Positions 24,655-30,350 of a stretch of DNA of 30,350 bases are shown here, one piece after another (within the stretch, counting starts at the first letter, position 1; each line of letters begins with the position of its first letter). The translations under genes were made by a program, and so were the position numbers. Source of the DNA: a virus; IMG/VR virus record IMGVR_UViG_3300036466_000177, positions 1 through 30,350 of that record; one strand, given 5' to 3'. Below the pieces are notes generated by a model. The model made no database searches. It was given only the letters and a program-made list of their open reading frames with translations, and had not been told where the DNA came from.

Positions 24655-25934
24655 CTCGCCTCCCTGAATGTCGTATGTTCCCCGATATATTCACAATTCA
24701 CAGTCCCGACCGGGCCACCTCTGTGCTTGCCGATAATAATCTGCGCCTTGCGTCTGTGGTTTTTCTCGCACTCTGCAACGCCCTTGCAATCACAATAAAT
24801 GGCCTCCCGATAGCAAAACATAATCACGTCGGCGTCCTGCTCTAATGCCCCCGACTCTCTCAGATCAGCCATTTTCGGGCGTTTGTCGTCGCGGTTTTCC
24901 AAACCCCTGTTAAGCTGGCAAAGGGCGATGACAGGCGCTTCGATTTCCTTGCTCAACAGCTTTAATTGACGGCTTGCGTCCGTAACAATGTCATACCGCG
25001 TCCCGGTCCCGTCGATCAGTTGCAGGTAGTCTACGATAACGGCCCCTATCCCATGCTTGCGTTTTATCTGCTTGGCGCGTGAGCGGATTTCTGAGGCCGT
25101 CAATACCGGCGTATCGTCTATCCACAGTTGACTTTTGTGCAATCTGTCTGCCGCATCGTTGAGCTTTGAAAAGTCGGCACCTTCAAGCATCCCAAACCGC
25201 ATTTTCCCGTTGTCAATTTTACCCTCGGAGGATAAGGCGCGTTCGCCTAATTCCGCTTCGTCCATTTCCATGCTAAACAGCAACGCAGGCTTGCCGCTCT
25301 TCCCAACGTGCCGCGCTATATCCATTGCCAAGGCCGTCTTCCCCATCCCTGGACGCCCGGCAACAATGTAAAACTTGCTAGGCTGGATTCCACCAAGCAT
25401 TCGGTCAAGCGGTGTTAAGCCCGTCGGCGCTCCTGGTATTTGCCCCTTATGTTCCCTTCGCGCCTCAAGCACATTCAGAGCTTTTAAAAGGGCCTCGCTT
25501 ATTTTTTTCGGGCCCCCTTCGGATTTTCCGCGAATGCCGTCTATCGTCGCTTCGATCTTTTCCAGAATTTCGGCAACTGGCATCTTATCCGCGTTTTGCT
25601 GTATAGCTTCGGCAATACCGCGAATCTTTCGACGCTGGCTTTTCTCCCGAACCTGCTTGACGTAATAGCCGACATTGACGGCGGTCGGGGAAAACTCCAT
25701 AAGCTCGTTTAGATACGTGACACCGCCGACCTCTTGTAGTTTTTTTATACGCACAAGTTCGTTTGTAAGGGCGACAAGCTCCGGCTTAATCCCTTGGCAA
25801 TGGAGGTCAAGCATAACGCGGTAAATCTCGCGGTGTGCTCCGGTAAAATCGTCGGCGGCTAGATTGATACGGTCAAGAGCTTCGTCGGGATCAAGGCAGA
25901 TCGCGCCGAGTATGGCTTTTTCGTTATCCAGCAT
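24651..25934 (-). CDS. dnaB: DnaB-type replicative helicase
   Basis: A 427-residue hexameric DNA helicase that unwinds DNA ahead of the fork. It has the helical N-terminal domain (1-100), a linker (about 101-165) and the RecA-like motor: Walker A GRPGMGKT (193-200), SMEMDEAELGER (221-232), Walker B AVIVDYLQLI (298-307), the 'ALCQLNRGLENR' sensor (337-348) and 'LRESGALEQDADVI' (358-371). Between 374 and 390 there is an unusual Cys-rich loop (CYREAIYCDCKGVAEC). I start at 25934, with GGGAGG 3 bases before the ATG; it overlaps the initiator gene by 11 bases. Standard length for phage DnaB is 430-470. Confidence 0.92.
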   Translation of the reverse strand: MLDNEKAILGAICLDPDEALDRINLAADDFTGAHREIYRVMLDLHCQGIKPELVALTNELVRIKKLQEVGGVTYLNELMEFSPTAVNVGYYVKQVREKSQRRKIRGIAEAIQQNADKMPVAEILEKIEATIDGIRGKSEGGPKKISEALLKALNVLEARREHKGQIPGAPTGLTPLDRMLGGIQPSKFYIVAGRPGMGKTALAMDIARHVGKSGKPALLFSMEMDEAELGERALSSEGKIDNGKMRFGMLEGADFSKLNDAADRLHKSQLWIDDTPVLTASEIRSRAKQIKRKHGIGAVIVDYLQLIDGTGTRYDIVTDASRQLKLLSKEIEAPVIALCQLNRGLENRDDKRPKMADLRESGALEQDADVIMFCYREAIYCDCKGVAECEKNHRRKAQIIIGKHRGGPVGTVNCEYIGEHTTFREAR

Positions 25935-26853
25935 TGGCCTCCCTTTCCCTTGCAAGCCTTTCTAGCTCAATGACGTGCGGCGGCTTATATCCGTCAAGCT
26001 GGCTTTTAGGGGTTTCGTAGATACCTCCGCTTGGCGGTTTCTTACCGTGGCTTATCTCTTTGCCGCTTAACAGGGCTTCCAGTTTTTCGACGATGTTGCG
26101 CTGCCGGTATTTCTGAATGTCGCCGCCGTGATAGTTGTAAACCGCGATGATATCTTTGACGGTCTTGCCTTTAGCCAGCAAATCACGAAACAAACCAAGG
26201 GGGGGCATGGAGTTAAGGCCGCAAGTGGTAAGGTGCAAGTTTTTCAAATCGGCAATGCTCCCCCCACTATTAGGTGTAGGTATAGGAGTAGGAGAAGGCA
26301 TAGGAGTAGGAGTAGGAGTAGGAGTAGGAGTAGGAGTAGGAGTAGGAGTAGGAGTAGGGCCGGGGCTTGTAGCATCACTTAAGCCCCCCTTAAGTAGTGC
26401 TTGAGTAGCCCTTAACTTGTCCTTTGAGGATGTTATAAGCCCGTACTCCTCTTTACTTATCCCAACCCTTCCCGCTTCTGTCAAAAGTTCGTAAACGTCT
26501 TTGTTCGTACTCTTCATCCTGTTAAGACGCCCCTTGTCGGCCCTGTCTTCTGATGATGCAACCCAGGAGTTTGTTTCTGCCCAATCATGAAGACACGCTT
26601 TCTCGCCAGTCATGTCAATGAAATGAAGTTCACAAATTGAGTCAAAAAACTTACCCTCTTCTCCTTGCCACTTCGCTGCGATTTCTATGTCTTCCTTGTC
26701 AAGGCCGGTAAGTTCGCCGGATGGCCTATTTTGTGCGGCCCATTCCCACAGGCGAAGCAACGAGACAACACCTTCAAGGCCGCAGCGTCTTTGCAATTTT
26801 ATTGTTTTAGGATGATCGAAAAAACCAATTGCAATACGGATGTCGCTATTCAT
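25924..26853 (-). CDS. Replication initiator / helicase-loader-like protein with Thr-Pro linker
   Basis: A 309-residue protein. Residues 1-100 (IGFFDHPKTIKLQRRCGLEG, then LLRLWEWAAQNRPSGELTG) are the winged-helix type N-terminus found in phage replisome organisers and DnaD-like proteins. Residues 165-194 are an extended Pro-Thr repeat encoded by a perfect hexamer tract. Residues 200-309 form a second helical domain, likely for DNA or helicase binding. Its place directly before dnaB with an 11-base overlap supports a role in origin recognition and helicase loading. I start at 26853 (AAGGAGG about 10 bases before), since the longer frame upstream runs through an RNA terminator. Confidence 0.78.
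   Translation of the reverse strand: MNSDIRIAIGFFDHPKTIKLQRRCGLEGVVSLLRLWEWAAQNRPSGELTGLDKEDIEIAAKWQGEEGKFFDSICELHFIDMTGEKACLHDWAETNSWVASSEDRADKGRLNRMKSTNKDVYELLTEAGRVGISKEEYGLITSSKDKLRATQALLKGGLSDATSPGPTPTPTPTPTPTPTPTPTPMPSPTPIPTPNSGGSIADLKNLHLTTCGLNSMPPLGLFRDLLAKGKTVKDIIAVYNYHGGDIQKYRQRNIVEKLEALLSGKEISHGKKPPSGGIYETPKSQLDGYKPPHVIELERLAREREANAG
26301..26357 (-). repeat. Hexamer tandem repeat (TAGGAG)n within the initiator gene
   Basis: About 9.5 perfect copies of TAGGAG on the plus strand, with degenerate copies out to 26272. Read in the gene it encodes alternating Pro and Thr. The unit length of six keeps the frame, so slippage would change linker length without breaking the gene. Confidence 0.95.
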
Positions 26854-26879
26854 TCCTGCTATGCCTCCTTGAACCCTGT

Positions 26880-27050
26880 TCAGAGTTTGTTTACGATGGT
26901 CGCAAGCTTCACGCTTACCGGCCAAGGAAGATGGTTTAAAATGCACACGAATAATCTTATAAAAAAGCCCCGCCACATTTGGCCTTTGTCGCAACTGTCG
27001 AGGAAGCAACTCAGGTTAACCAAACATGACGGGGCTATCGTGACCGGCAA
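26880..27050 (-). CDS. Possible leader peptide in the structured leader
   Basis: A 56-residue frame starting with TTG (27050), with GGAGG 5 bases before it. It runs through the pairing segments and the terminator of the leader RNA and stops just before the initiator gene. If translated, ribosomes would melt the terminator, which would be a means of control. The protein itself (MPVTIAPSCLVNLSCFLDSC...) looks like no known family. The TTG start and its location make this a weak call. Confidence 0.25.
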   Translation of the reverse strand: MPVTIAPSCLVNLSCFLDSCDKGQMWRGFFIRLFVCILNHLPWPVSVKLATIVNKL

Positions 27051-27115
27051 TTAAACCTCCGGCATTCTTACCCTTATATGTAGGCGACAAAAACCTGAAT
27101 TGCTACTTCCTCGAC
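26960..27115 (-). ncRNA. Structured 155-nt leader / small RNA before the initiator gene
   Basis: The transcript would start at about 27115, set by the promoter at 27150-27122, and end at the terminator at 26961. Its first 24 bases (A, 27115-27092) are complementary to 26997-27017 (A'): 9 bp, a 3-base bulge, then 12 bp with one G-U. TTTGTCGC (B, 27091-27084) is complementary to 26985-26992 (B'). The terminator arms T (27036-27020) and T' (26966-26982) pair over 17 bp. The order is A-B-T-A'-B'-T', so the three pairings cross and cannot all form as simple hairpins. This suggests an attenuator or switch in front of the replication genes, or a terminated regulatory RNA. Confidence 0.65.
26961..27036 (-). 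terminator. Long-stem terminator before the replication initiator gene
   Basis: A 17-bp stem with several G-U pairs: AGCCCCG plus ten more bases (27036-27020) with the matching arm ending CGGGGCT (26982-26966), then TTTTTT (26966-26961). The loop is 37 bases and holds the A' and B' pairing segments of the leader. Confidence 0.8.
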
Positions 27116-27121
27116 CCTTTC

Positions 27122-27150
27122 AAGTTACCAGAATCACCCCGCTTTGTCAA
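27122..27150 (-). promoter_or_regulatory. Sigma70 promoter with extended -10 for the structured leader
   Basis: TTGACA (27150-27145), a 17-base spacer, and TAACTT (27127-27122) preceded by TGG. The -35 box overlaps the last codons of the gene ending at 27134. The predicted start, about 27115, is the first base of the long pairing arm of the leader RNA. Confidence 0.7.
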
Positions 27151-27481
27151 GATGCTGCTTACGCTTGCCGCCTCCAGCCCACACCTGGAATTCTTTGCAC
27201 TCGCGGCATGTAGACATGCAGAACGCAAACAGTTTAGCGTGGCATCTATGACACGGCGGAAGGTCGTCGTGCCACTTGTAAACCCTCGCCATATTGCGGT
27301 GGATAATCCTGTCTTCCTCGGCCCATAACCCTTTGATGATCGCCGCCTTTTGTTCGGAGCAGGAAAACCCTTCGTGGCGCATAAGGTCGGCCATCTCTCC
27401 GGGGCCTGCGGGGTCTATCGCGCCGCTTAACACTCGTTTTATCATGCGGTAGTGGTGCTTGCGCTGGTTGTCCGATGCCAT
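27134..27481 (-). CDS. Unknown early protein with zinc-binding C-terminal part
   Basis: A 115-residue basic protein (MASDNQRKHHYRMIKRVLSG...). The helical N-terminal half is followed by CHRCHAKLF with CMSTCREC (about 77-95), two paired-Cys sets that should form a zinc finger. The ATG at 27481 follows AAGGAGG by 6 bases. It begins inside the helicase remnant, which runs past it in another frame. Function unknown; the replication context suggests DNA binding. Confidence 0.6.
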   Translation of the reverse strand: MASDNQRKHHYRMIKRVLSGAIDPAGPGEMADLMRHEGFSCSEQKAAIIKGLWAEEDRIIHRNMARVYKWHDDLPPCHRCHAKLFAFCMSTCRECKEFQVWAGGGKRKQHLDKAG

Positions 27482-27621
27482 GTGCCCCTCCTTATGCAAT
27501 AACTTTTAAGAACAATGTCCTGCTGGAAGTCGAAAAGCATATCATTTAGCGGTGGCAGGCTAGATAGACCTGTTGGCCGATCAACAACGGACTTTTTGTG
27601 TAGGAAATTTTGATAGTTCAC
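27442..27621 (-). pseudogene. Remnant of a phage DEAD/SNF2-type helicase, N-terminal piece only
   Basis: A 59-codon frame with GTG start. Residues 2-46 (YQNFLHKKSVVDRPTGLSSL, then NDMLFDFQQDIV) match what I know as the extreme N-terminus of phage DEAD/SNF2-type helicases, where 'LFDFQ..iV.wAlrrGraa.f.d.GLGKT' follows. Here the match stops at 'IRRG', and the Walker A part is missing. The frame then continues out of phase through the start of the next gene. It seems to be the stump left by a deletion that joined the start of the helicase gene to the gene at 27481. It could also have become a small gene of its own, as GGAG lies before the GTG. Confidence 0.5.
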
Positions 27622-27637
27622 TTCTCCATCTCCTATC

Positions 27638-28060
27638 TCAAAACGGTATAGAGTCGGAATCATCAAACGGCGGCTCCTGATACCCACCGCCACCGCCTGT
27701 TCCGCTTCCGTGCTGGCTGCGTGAGGCGTTTTCTTGCCTCTGCCCTTGTCCTTGGTTGCGTGGGCCATAATCGACGCGGGAAGCCTTTAATTCTGTGCGG
27801 TACTTGTCTTGCCCATCCTGCCCTTGCCACTTGCGCGTTTTCATTCGGCCCTCAACAACGACGTAGCTACCGACTTGCAAATACTTGTTCATGTTTTCTG
27901 CCTGCTTGTCCCAGATTTCACACTGGAACCACTCGGTGTGATCCTTGTCGAAACCTTCTGTTACGCCGACGGAGAAGTTGCAAACAGCTTTACCTTGCGG
28001 CGTGTAGCGCAATTCCATTTTGCCGATGTTGCCAGTAATAACTATCCGTTGGAATCCCAT
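27638..28060 (-). CDS. ssb: Single-stranded DNA-binding protein
   Basis: A 140-residue SSB that coats single strands at the fork. The OB fold covers residues 1-105, with the typical start MGFQRIVITGNIGKMELRYT, 'FSVGVTEGF' and 'WFQCEIWDKQAENMNKYL' (44-61), 'GSYVVVEGRM' (63-72). A Gly/Gln-rich linker (about 106-130) leads to the acidic tip DDSDSIPF, which binds partner proteins in bacterial SSBs. The length is shorter than E. coli SSB (178) but usual for phages. The gene lies 28 bases after the preceding early gene. Confidence 0.92.
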   Translation of the reverse strand: MGFQRIVITGNIGKMELRYTPQGKAVCNFSVGVTEGFDKDHTEWFQCEIWDKQAENMNKYLQVGSYVVVEGRMKTRKWQGQDGQDKYRTELKASRVDYGPRNQGQGQRQENASRSQHGSGTGGGGGYQEPPFDDSDSIPF

Positions 28061-28088
28061 GTTATATCTCCAAAGTTAAAGTAAATTG

Positions 28089-28379
28089 TTAGATGTTGAG
28101 ACAGGCTAAAAGGTTGCCGAGTTTGCAGTCTGCGGCGTGGCCGTCTGGCTCCAAACTGTCGCAAACTGCACAAACATTGTCATACCTATCGTCTCCGTAA
28201 GCCCACTCCAATTCCCTGAGCAGTTCCAGCATCTCGGCGTTTTGAACTTTTGCTGCTCCCAACTTCTCTTTAAGGGTTGTGTTTTCAGGCTGCACCCGCT
28301 TGTTATCTTCAAAACGTTTGCACCACGGGCACTCCATGCAATAGCATTGTCGCTTTTGTATTTCCGGCTTCTCTTTCAT
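28089..28379 (-). CDS. Unknown early protein with Cys clusters and a coiled coil
   Basis: A 96-residue protein. It has CYCMECPWC (about 12-20) and a later C..C pair with a 'HAADCKLGNLL' end; between them is a coiled coil (TLKEKLGAAKVQNAEMLELL, 34-53). This pattern is common in phage early genes without known function. The ATG at 28379 overlaps the upstream stop (ATGA) and is preceded by GAAGGA. Confidence 0.55.
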   Translation of the reverse strand: MKEKPEIQKRQCYCMECPWCKRFEDNKRVQPENTTLKEKLGAAKVQNAEMLELLRELEWAYGDDRYDNVCAVCDSLEPDGHAADCKLGNLLACLNI

Positions 28380-28720
28380 CCCGTCCTTCGCCTCCATACC
28401 GTTGCCGGTTTATGCTTGCCCGTCACCAGATACGCCCCACTCTCGCCAGATATTTTGACCATTAACAGCCAGGGAAGCTTTCGCCGGTGCGCCTGCTCGA
28501 TGGCCTGGGTGCGGAACTTGGCGAGGTCGATCAGCTTGTGGTTCTTGACCTCAACCGAATGCGTAACCCCCTGCGGGTCTGTCGCTACCATATCCTCTGT
28601 TTTTATGCCGCTTGCTGTCTCAACAACAGACCAATCACGCTCAGACAGCACCTTGGCTGCATCGCATTGAGTAGCGCGTCCCTTGCGTCGGTTGCTGCGT
28701 CCTCTTGCGCTTGCTGTCAT
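28376..28720 (-). CDS. PD-(D/E)XK nuclease, Holliday-junction-resolvase-like
   Basis: A 114-residue protein with the minimal restriction-endonuclease fold. D43 or D48 and E57-x-K59 (in THSVEVKN) form the metal site, after the 'KGRATQCDAAKVLSERDW' helix and strand. A following helix (AKFRTQAIEQAHRRK, about 67-81) fits the family. Small phage proteins of this kind are usually annotated as resolvases or VRR-NUC-like nucleases and may process branched DNA before packaging or help replication. It lies near ssb and overlaps the downstream gene (ATGA). The substrate cannot be told from the sequence. Confidence 0.7.
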   Translation of the reverse strand: MTASARGRSNRRKGRATQCDAAKVLSERDWSVVETASGIKTEDMVATDPQGVTHSVEVKNHKLIDLAKFRTQAIEQAHRRKLPWLLMVKISGESGAYLVTGKHKPATVWRRRTG

Positions 28721-28893
28721 GCCGCCTCCTTAAACACTTCCTTGACTCGCTGCCACATGCGCTTGTATTTTCCAAGGCGCGTTTGTAGCTCCCCGATAAT
28801 TTGCCGACACCGCGCAAGCTCAGCGTCTTTCGCGTCGATCATCATGCGCTGCTCGGATACCGCTATTTCCAGGGCCGTGCATCTGTCACACAT
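28717..28893 (-). CDS. Small coiled-coil protein
   Basis: A 58-residue protein starting MCDRC, mostly one coiled-coil helix (EQRMMIDAKDAELARCRQII). I chose the ATG at 28893 because AAAGGAGG is 4 bases before it. The stop overlaps the nuclease start (ATGA). Function unknown. Confidence 0.5.
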   Translation of the reverse strand: MCDRCTALEIAVSEQRMMIDAKDAELARCRQIIGELQTRLGKYKRMWQRVKEVFKEAA

Positions 28894-28970
28894 AGCGCCT
28901 CCTTTAATTAAGTTTCCACTTTTGGCCTTTAATATCGTGATAAGCGGAAAATTTTCCACCTATCACCCTG

Positions 28971-29231
28971 TTAGCCTATGACAGCCTTCGCCTTTTCAAT
29001 CGCCGGGAACCATTCCCCATTTGTCACCGGCTGGCAGTCTCCGCCGAACTCCTCCATGTCGGAACGCTCCATCAGCTCAACGAGGGTTGAAATCAACTCC
29101 TTGAGTTCAGTGTTTTTTGCCTTAACTGTCCTGATCACGTTCGCGGCCCACTCGGGCTCGTTGCGCGTCATCCAGTTCAAAGACCGTTCGTTTCCGTCGG
29201 TGTCAAAATATGTCTTCTCATTCACGGTCAT
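28971..29231 (-). CDS. Unknown early protein
   Basis: An 86-residue acidic protein (MTVNEKTYFDTDGNERSLNW...), with a helix-rich C-terminal half that carries Leu repeats (NTELKELISTLVELMERSDM). Starts at 29231 (ATG) and 29225 (GTG) are both possible; GGAGG is 2 and 8 bases before them, so the GTG has the better spacing. It overlaps the end of the previous gene by 14 bases. Confidence 0.5.
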   Translation of the reverse strand: MTVNEKTYFDTDGNERSLNWMTRNEPEWAANVIRTVKAKNTELKELISTLVELMERSDMEEFGGDCQPVTNGEWFPAIEKAKAVIG

Positions 29232-29538
29232 CACCTCCAACCACGGTTGCTCTTGGAAAAACCTCTTCAAAAAACATAGAAATATATTCCATCGACTCTC
29301 CGTCATCGATGCGAAACGGTATCTCTACCCCTGTTTCGTGTTTCAGAATCATGTCATCTTCGCCAGCGTCAAAATCAGAATCGCGCATCACGAGGTATAC
29401 GCCGGTTTGCGGCCATCCAATTTTTGCGGCGATCCGCTTCCACCACTCTATTTTTTTACGCCGTTCCTCTGCCTCGTATGCTCCGTCAGGGTAGCAGTCT
29501 TCAGGCCCCCATCCCTCGTTTCTCAAGTCTCTATCCAT
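29218..29538 (-). CDS. Unknown acidic early protein
   Basis: A 106-residue protein (MDRDLRNEGWGPEDCYPDGA...), very acidic (about a quarter Asp and Glu) with a charged helix at 23-36. GGAGG lies 5 bases before the ATG. No family recognised; acidic proteins of this size in phage early regions sometimes mimic DNA, but nothing here proves that. Confidence 0.55.
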   Translation of the reverse strand: MDRDLRNEGWGPEDCYPDGAYEAEERRKKIEWWKRIAAKIGWPQTGVYLVMRDSDFDAGEDDMILKHETGVEIPFRIDDGESMEYISMFFEEVFPRATVVGGDDRE

Positions 29539-29626
29539 AAATCCTCCAAAAAATCGGCTAACCAGCGGGTCAACGCGGATTGCACAAACTGCCGCGCAAC
29601 CGGTTACCCTTGTCGTTGGCTGGCTA

Positions 29627-29824
29627 TCAAGTACGCCTTATCAGGTCAGCTAATCGGTCAAGTTCTTCGCCGGTTCTGCGCGGCTTCATTGGCACTGTCG
29701 GGCCATAGTTTCTACGTTCAACAGCTCCGCAGTTTACGCATGTACCAAGGGGTGGCAGTTTTCCTCCCCAAAACTCAGGCACTTCTACAGCGCCGCCGCA
29801 TTCGCTACAGGTTCCTTTAATCAT
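29627..29824 (-). CDS. Small zinc-ribbon protein
   Basis: A 65-residue protein with CSEC (6-9) and CVNC (29-32), the two CxxC knuckles of a zinc ribbon, followed by a basic tail with a short helix. GGAG lies 7 bases before the ATG. The 88 bases between its stop and the next gene hold no credible frame. Confidence 0.6.
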   Translation of the reverse strand: MIKGTCSECGGAVEVPEFWGGKLPPLGTCVNCGAVERRNYGPTVPMKPRRTGEELDRLADLIRRT

Positions 29825-29941
29825 TTAGCTCTCCGATCCACCGCGCCTGCCAACCAGCCACCGCAGCGGAAGGAAGACACGGTTCAGGTTTGCGTTAAAA
29901 TTCGTGGTTCGCGGTCGGCCTCGCGCCTCCGCTGGCCTCAT
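29825..29941 (-). CDS. Possible tiny basic protein
   Basis: A 38-residue, Arg-rich frame that ends directly before the ATG of the zinc-ribbon gene (TAA followed by ATG), which would suit coupled translation. No clear ribosome-binding site precedes its own start, so it may be chance. Confidence 0.25.
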   Translation of the reverse strand: MRPAEARGRPRTTNFNANLNRVFLPLRWLVGRRGGSES

Positions 29942-29953
29942 CGTTCTACGGCA

Positions 29954-30193
29954 CTATCGCCAGTTGTTATCTACGGGTGTCAACCGTACCCAGCCGAGGC
30001 CGTCGCATGTGCGGCACCATTTTGTTGCACTAGTGGCCTTGCCTCCGCAATCAGGGCAGCGGCGCACCCTTCTGTCTGTCATTGAGGCAGTCGCCTTAGA
30101 ACCAGCCGCTGCACCGAACTCGCTACCGCTGGGCGCTCTGCAAGAACACACTCCCAGATATGTATGCCAATAGCAATTTTTGTCATGTTTCAT
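29954..30193 (-). CDS. Small protein with DnaJ-like zinc motif
   Basis: A 79-residue protein with CYWHTYLGVCSC near the start and CPDCGGKATSATKWCRTCDG at 46-65, the CxxCxG-type pattern of DnaJ-like and zinc-ribbon proteins. The middle part is Ala/Ser-rich and probably flexible. GGAGG lies 5 bases before the ATG. First gene of the early run seen in this window. Confidence 0.6.
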   Translation of the reverse strand: MKHDKNCYWHTYLGVCSCRAPSGSEFGAAAGSKATASMTDRRVRRCPDCGGKATSATKWCRTCDGLGWVRLTPVDNNWR

Positions 30194-30240
30194 GTTTACC
30201 TCCGCTCGCAGGTGAGCTATTCGTTATCCACCCGCACCGT

Positions 30241-30265
30241 AAAACCCCGTCACTTCAGGGCGGGG
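30241..30265 (-). terminator. Terminator-like hairpin near the right edge
   Basis: CCCCG and CGGGG enclose an 11-base loop, followed by TTTT on the minus strand. It stands before the first early gene of the window. The text of the hairpin resembles the end hairpins of IS200/IS605-type elements, but no transposase or TnpB gene is next to it here. Confidence 0.45.
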
Positions 30266-30276
30266 ATATAAGGTGC

Positions 30277-30294
30277 TGACTGCGACAGCAGTCA
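30277..30294. repeat. Perfect 7-bp hairpin near the right edge
   Basis: TGACTGC and GCAGTCA flank a 4-base loop (GACA on the plus strand). It lies 12 bases from the terminator-like hairpin. The rest of 30194-30350 holds no gene; I found no clear promoter in it. Confidence 0.6.
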
Positions 30295-30350
30295 TGGCTT
30301 TGGTTTTGAGGTTCTAAATACTTGCATCTTACACGCGAACACGTTAGTAT

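Noticed and set aside
26272-26357. CRISPR-like repeat array
   Set aside because: The repeats are contiguous hexamers without spacers and encode a Pro-Thr linker.
28978-29820. A 280-codon open frame on the plus strand
   Set aside because: It lies opposite three minus-strand genes that have good ribosome-binding sites and overlaps typical of an operon.

Overview
This window is most of a short-tailed (podovirus-type) double-stranded DNA phage genome, or a prophage of that type. Almost every gene lies on the minus strand, so the genome reads from right to left. The virion genes combine a T7-like tail and ejection set (portal, tail tubes A and B, internal virion proteins, tail-fibre N-terminus) with capsid accessory proteins of the kind described in Bordetella phage BPP-1 (Bbp16-like cement, Bbp19-like). 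The strong ribosome-binding sites, sigma70-type promoters and tail type suggest a Gram-negative host; I cannot name it. I see no tRNA, integrase, RNA polymerase, DNA polymerase or lysis gene, so those lie elsewhere or are absent.

Right part (30350 to about 21898, minus strand): early and replication region. It starts with small zinc-binding and coiled-coil proteins, then a PD-(D/E)XK-type nuclease, SSB, the remnant of a phage helicase gene, a replication-initiator-like protein with a Thr-Pro repeat linker, and a DnaB-type helicase. Further small genes follow, including a DUF3310 protein. Two stretches hold structured RNA. One is a leader of about 155 nt (27115 to 26960) with its own promoter and terminator, in front of the initiator gene. 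The other is a stretch of about 530 nt without a credible gene (23395 to 22866), full of hairpins and ending in a strong terminator, which looks like a large phage non-coding RNA.

Middle (20691 to 21915, plus strand): a control island running against all its neighbours. It is two tandem cassettes, each with a consensus promoter, one or two small unknown genes, a small Cro/XRE-type helix-turn-helix gene and a terminator that overlaps the end of that gene. The two promoters and the two helix-turn-helix proteins resemble each other, which suggests a duplicated self-regulating module between the early and late operons.

Left part (20640 to 107, minus strand): late operon in the order terminase small and large subunits, portal, spike-base-like and Bbp19-like proteins, scaffold, major capsid, cement, (UUCG-loop terminator), tail tube A, tail tube B, three ejection-type proteins, a 2046-residue polyvalent-type virion protein with an HExxH motif, and tail fibre. 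Many neighbours overlap by ATGA or TAATG, so they are probably translationally coupled. A lone plus-strand membrane-protein gene (7936 to 8169) interrupts this operon and looks like a moron.
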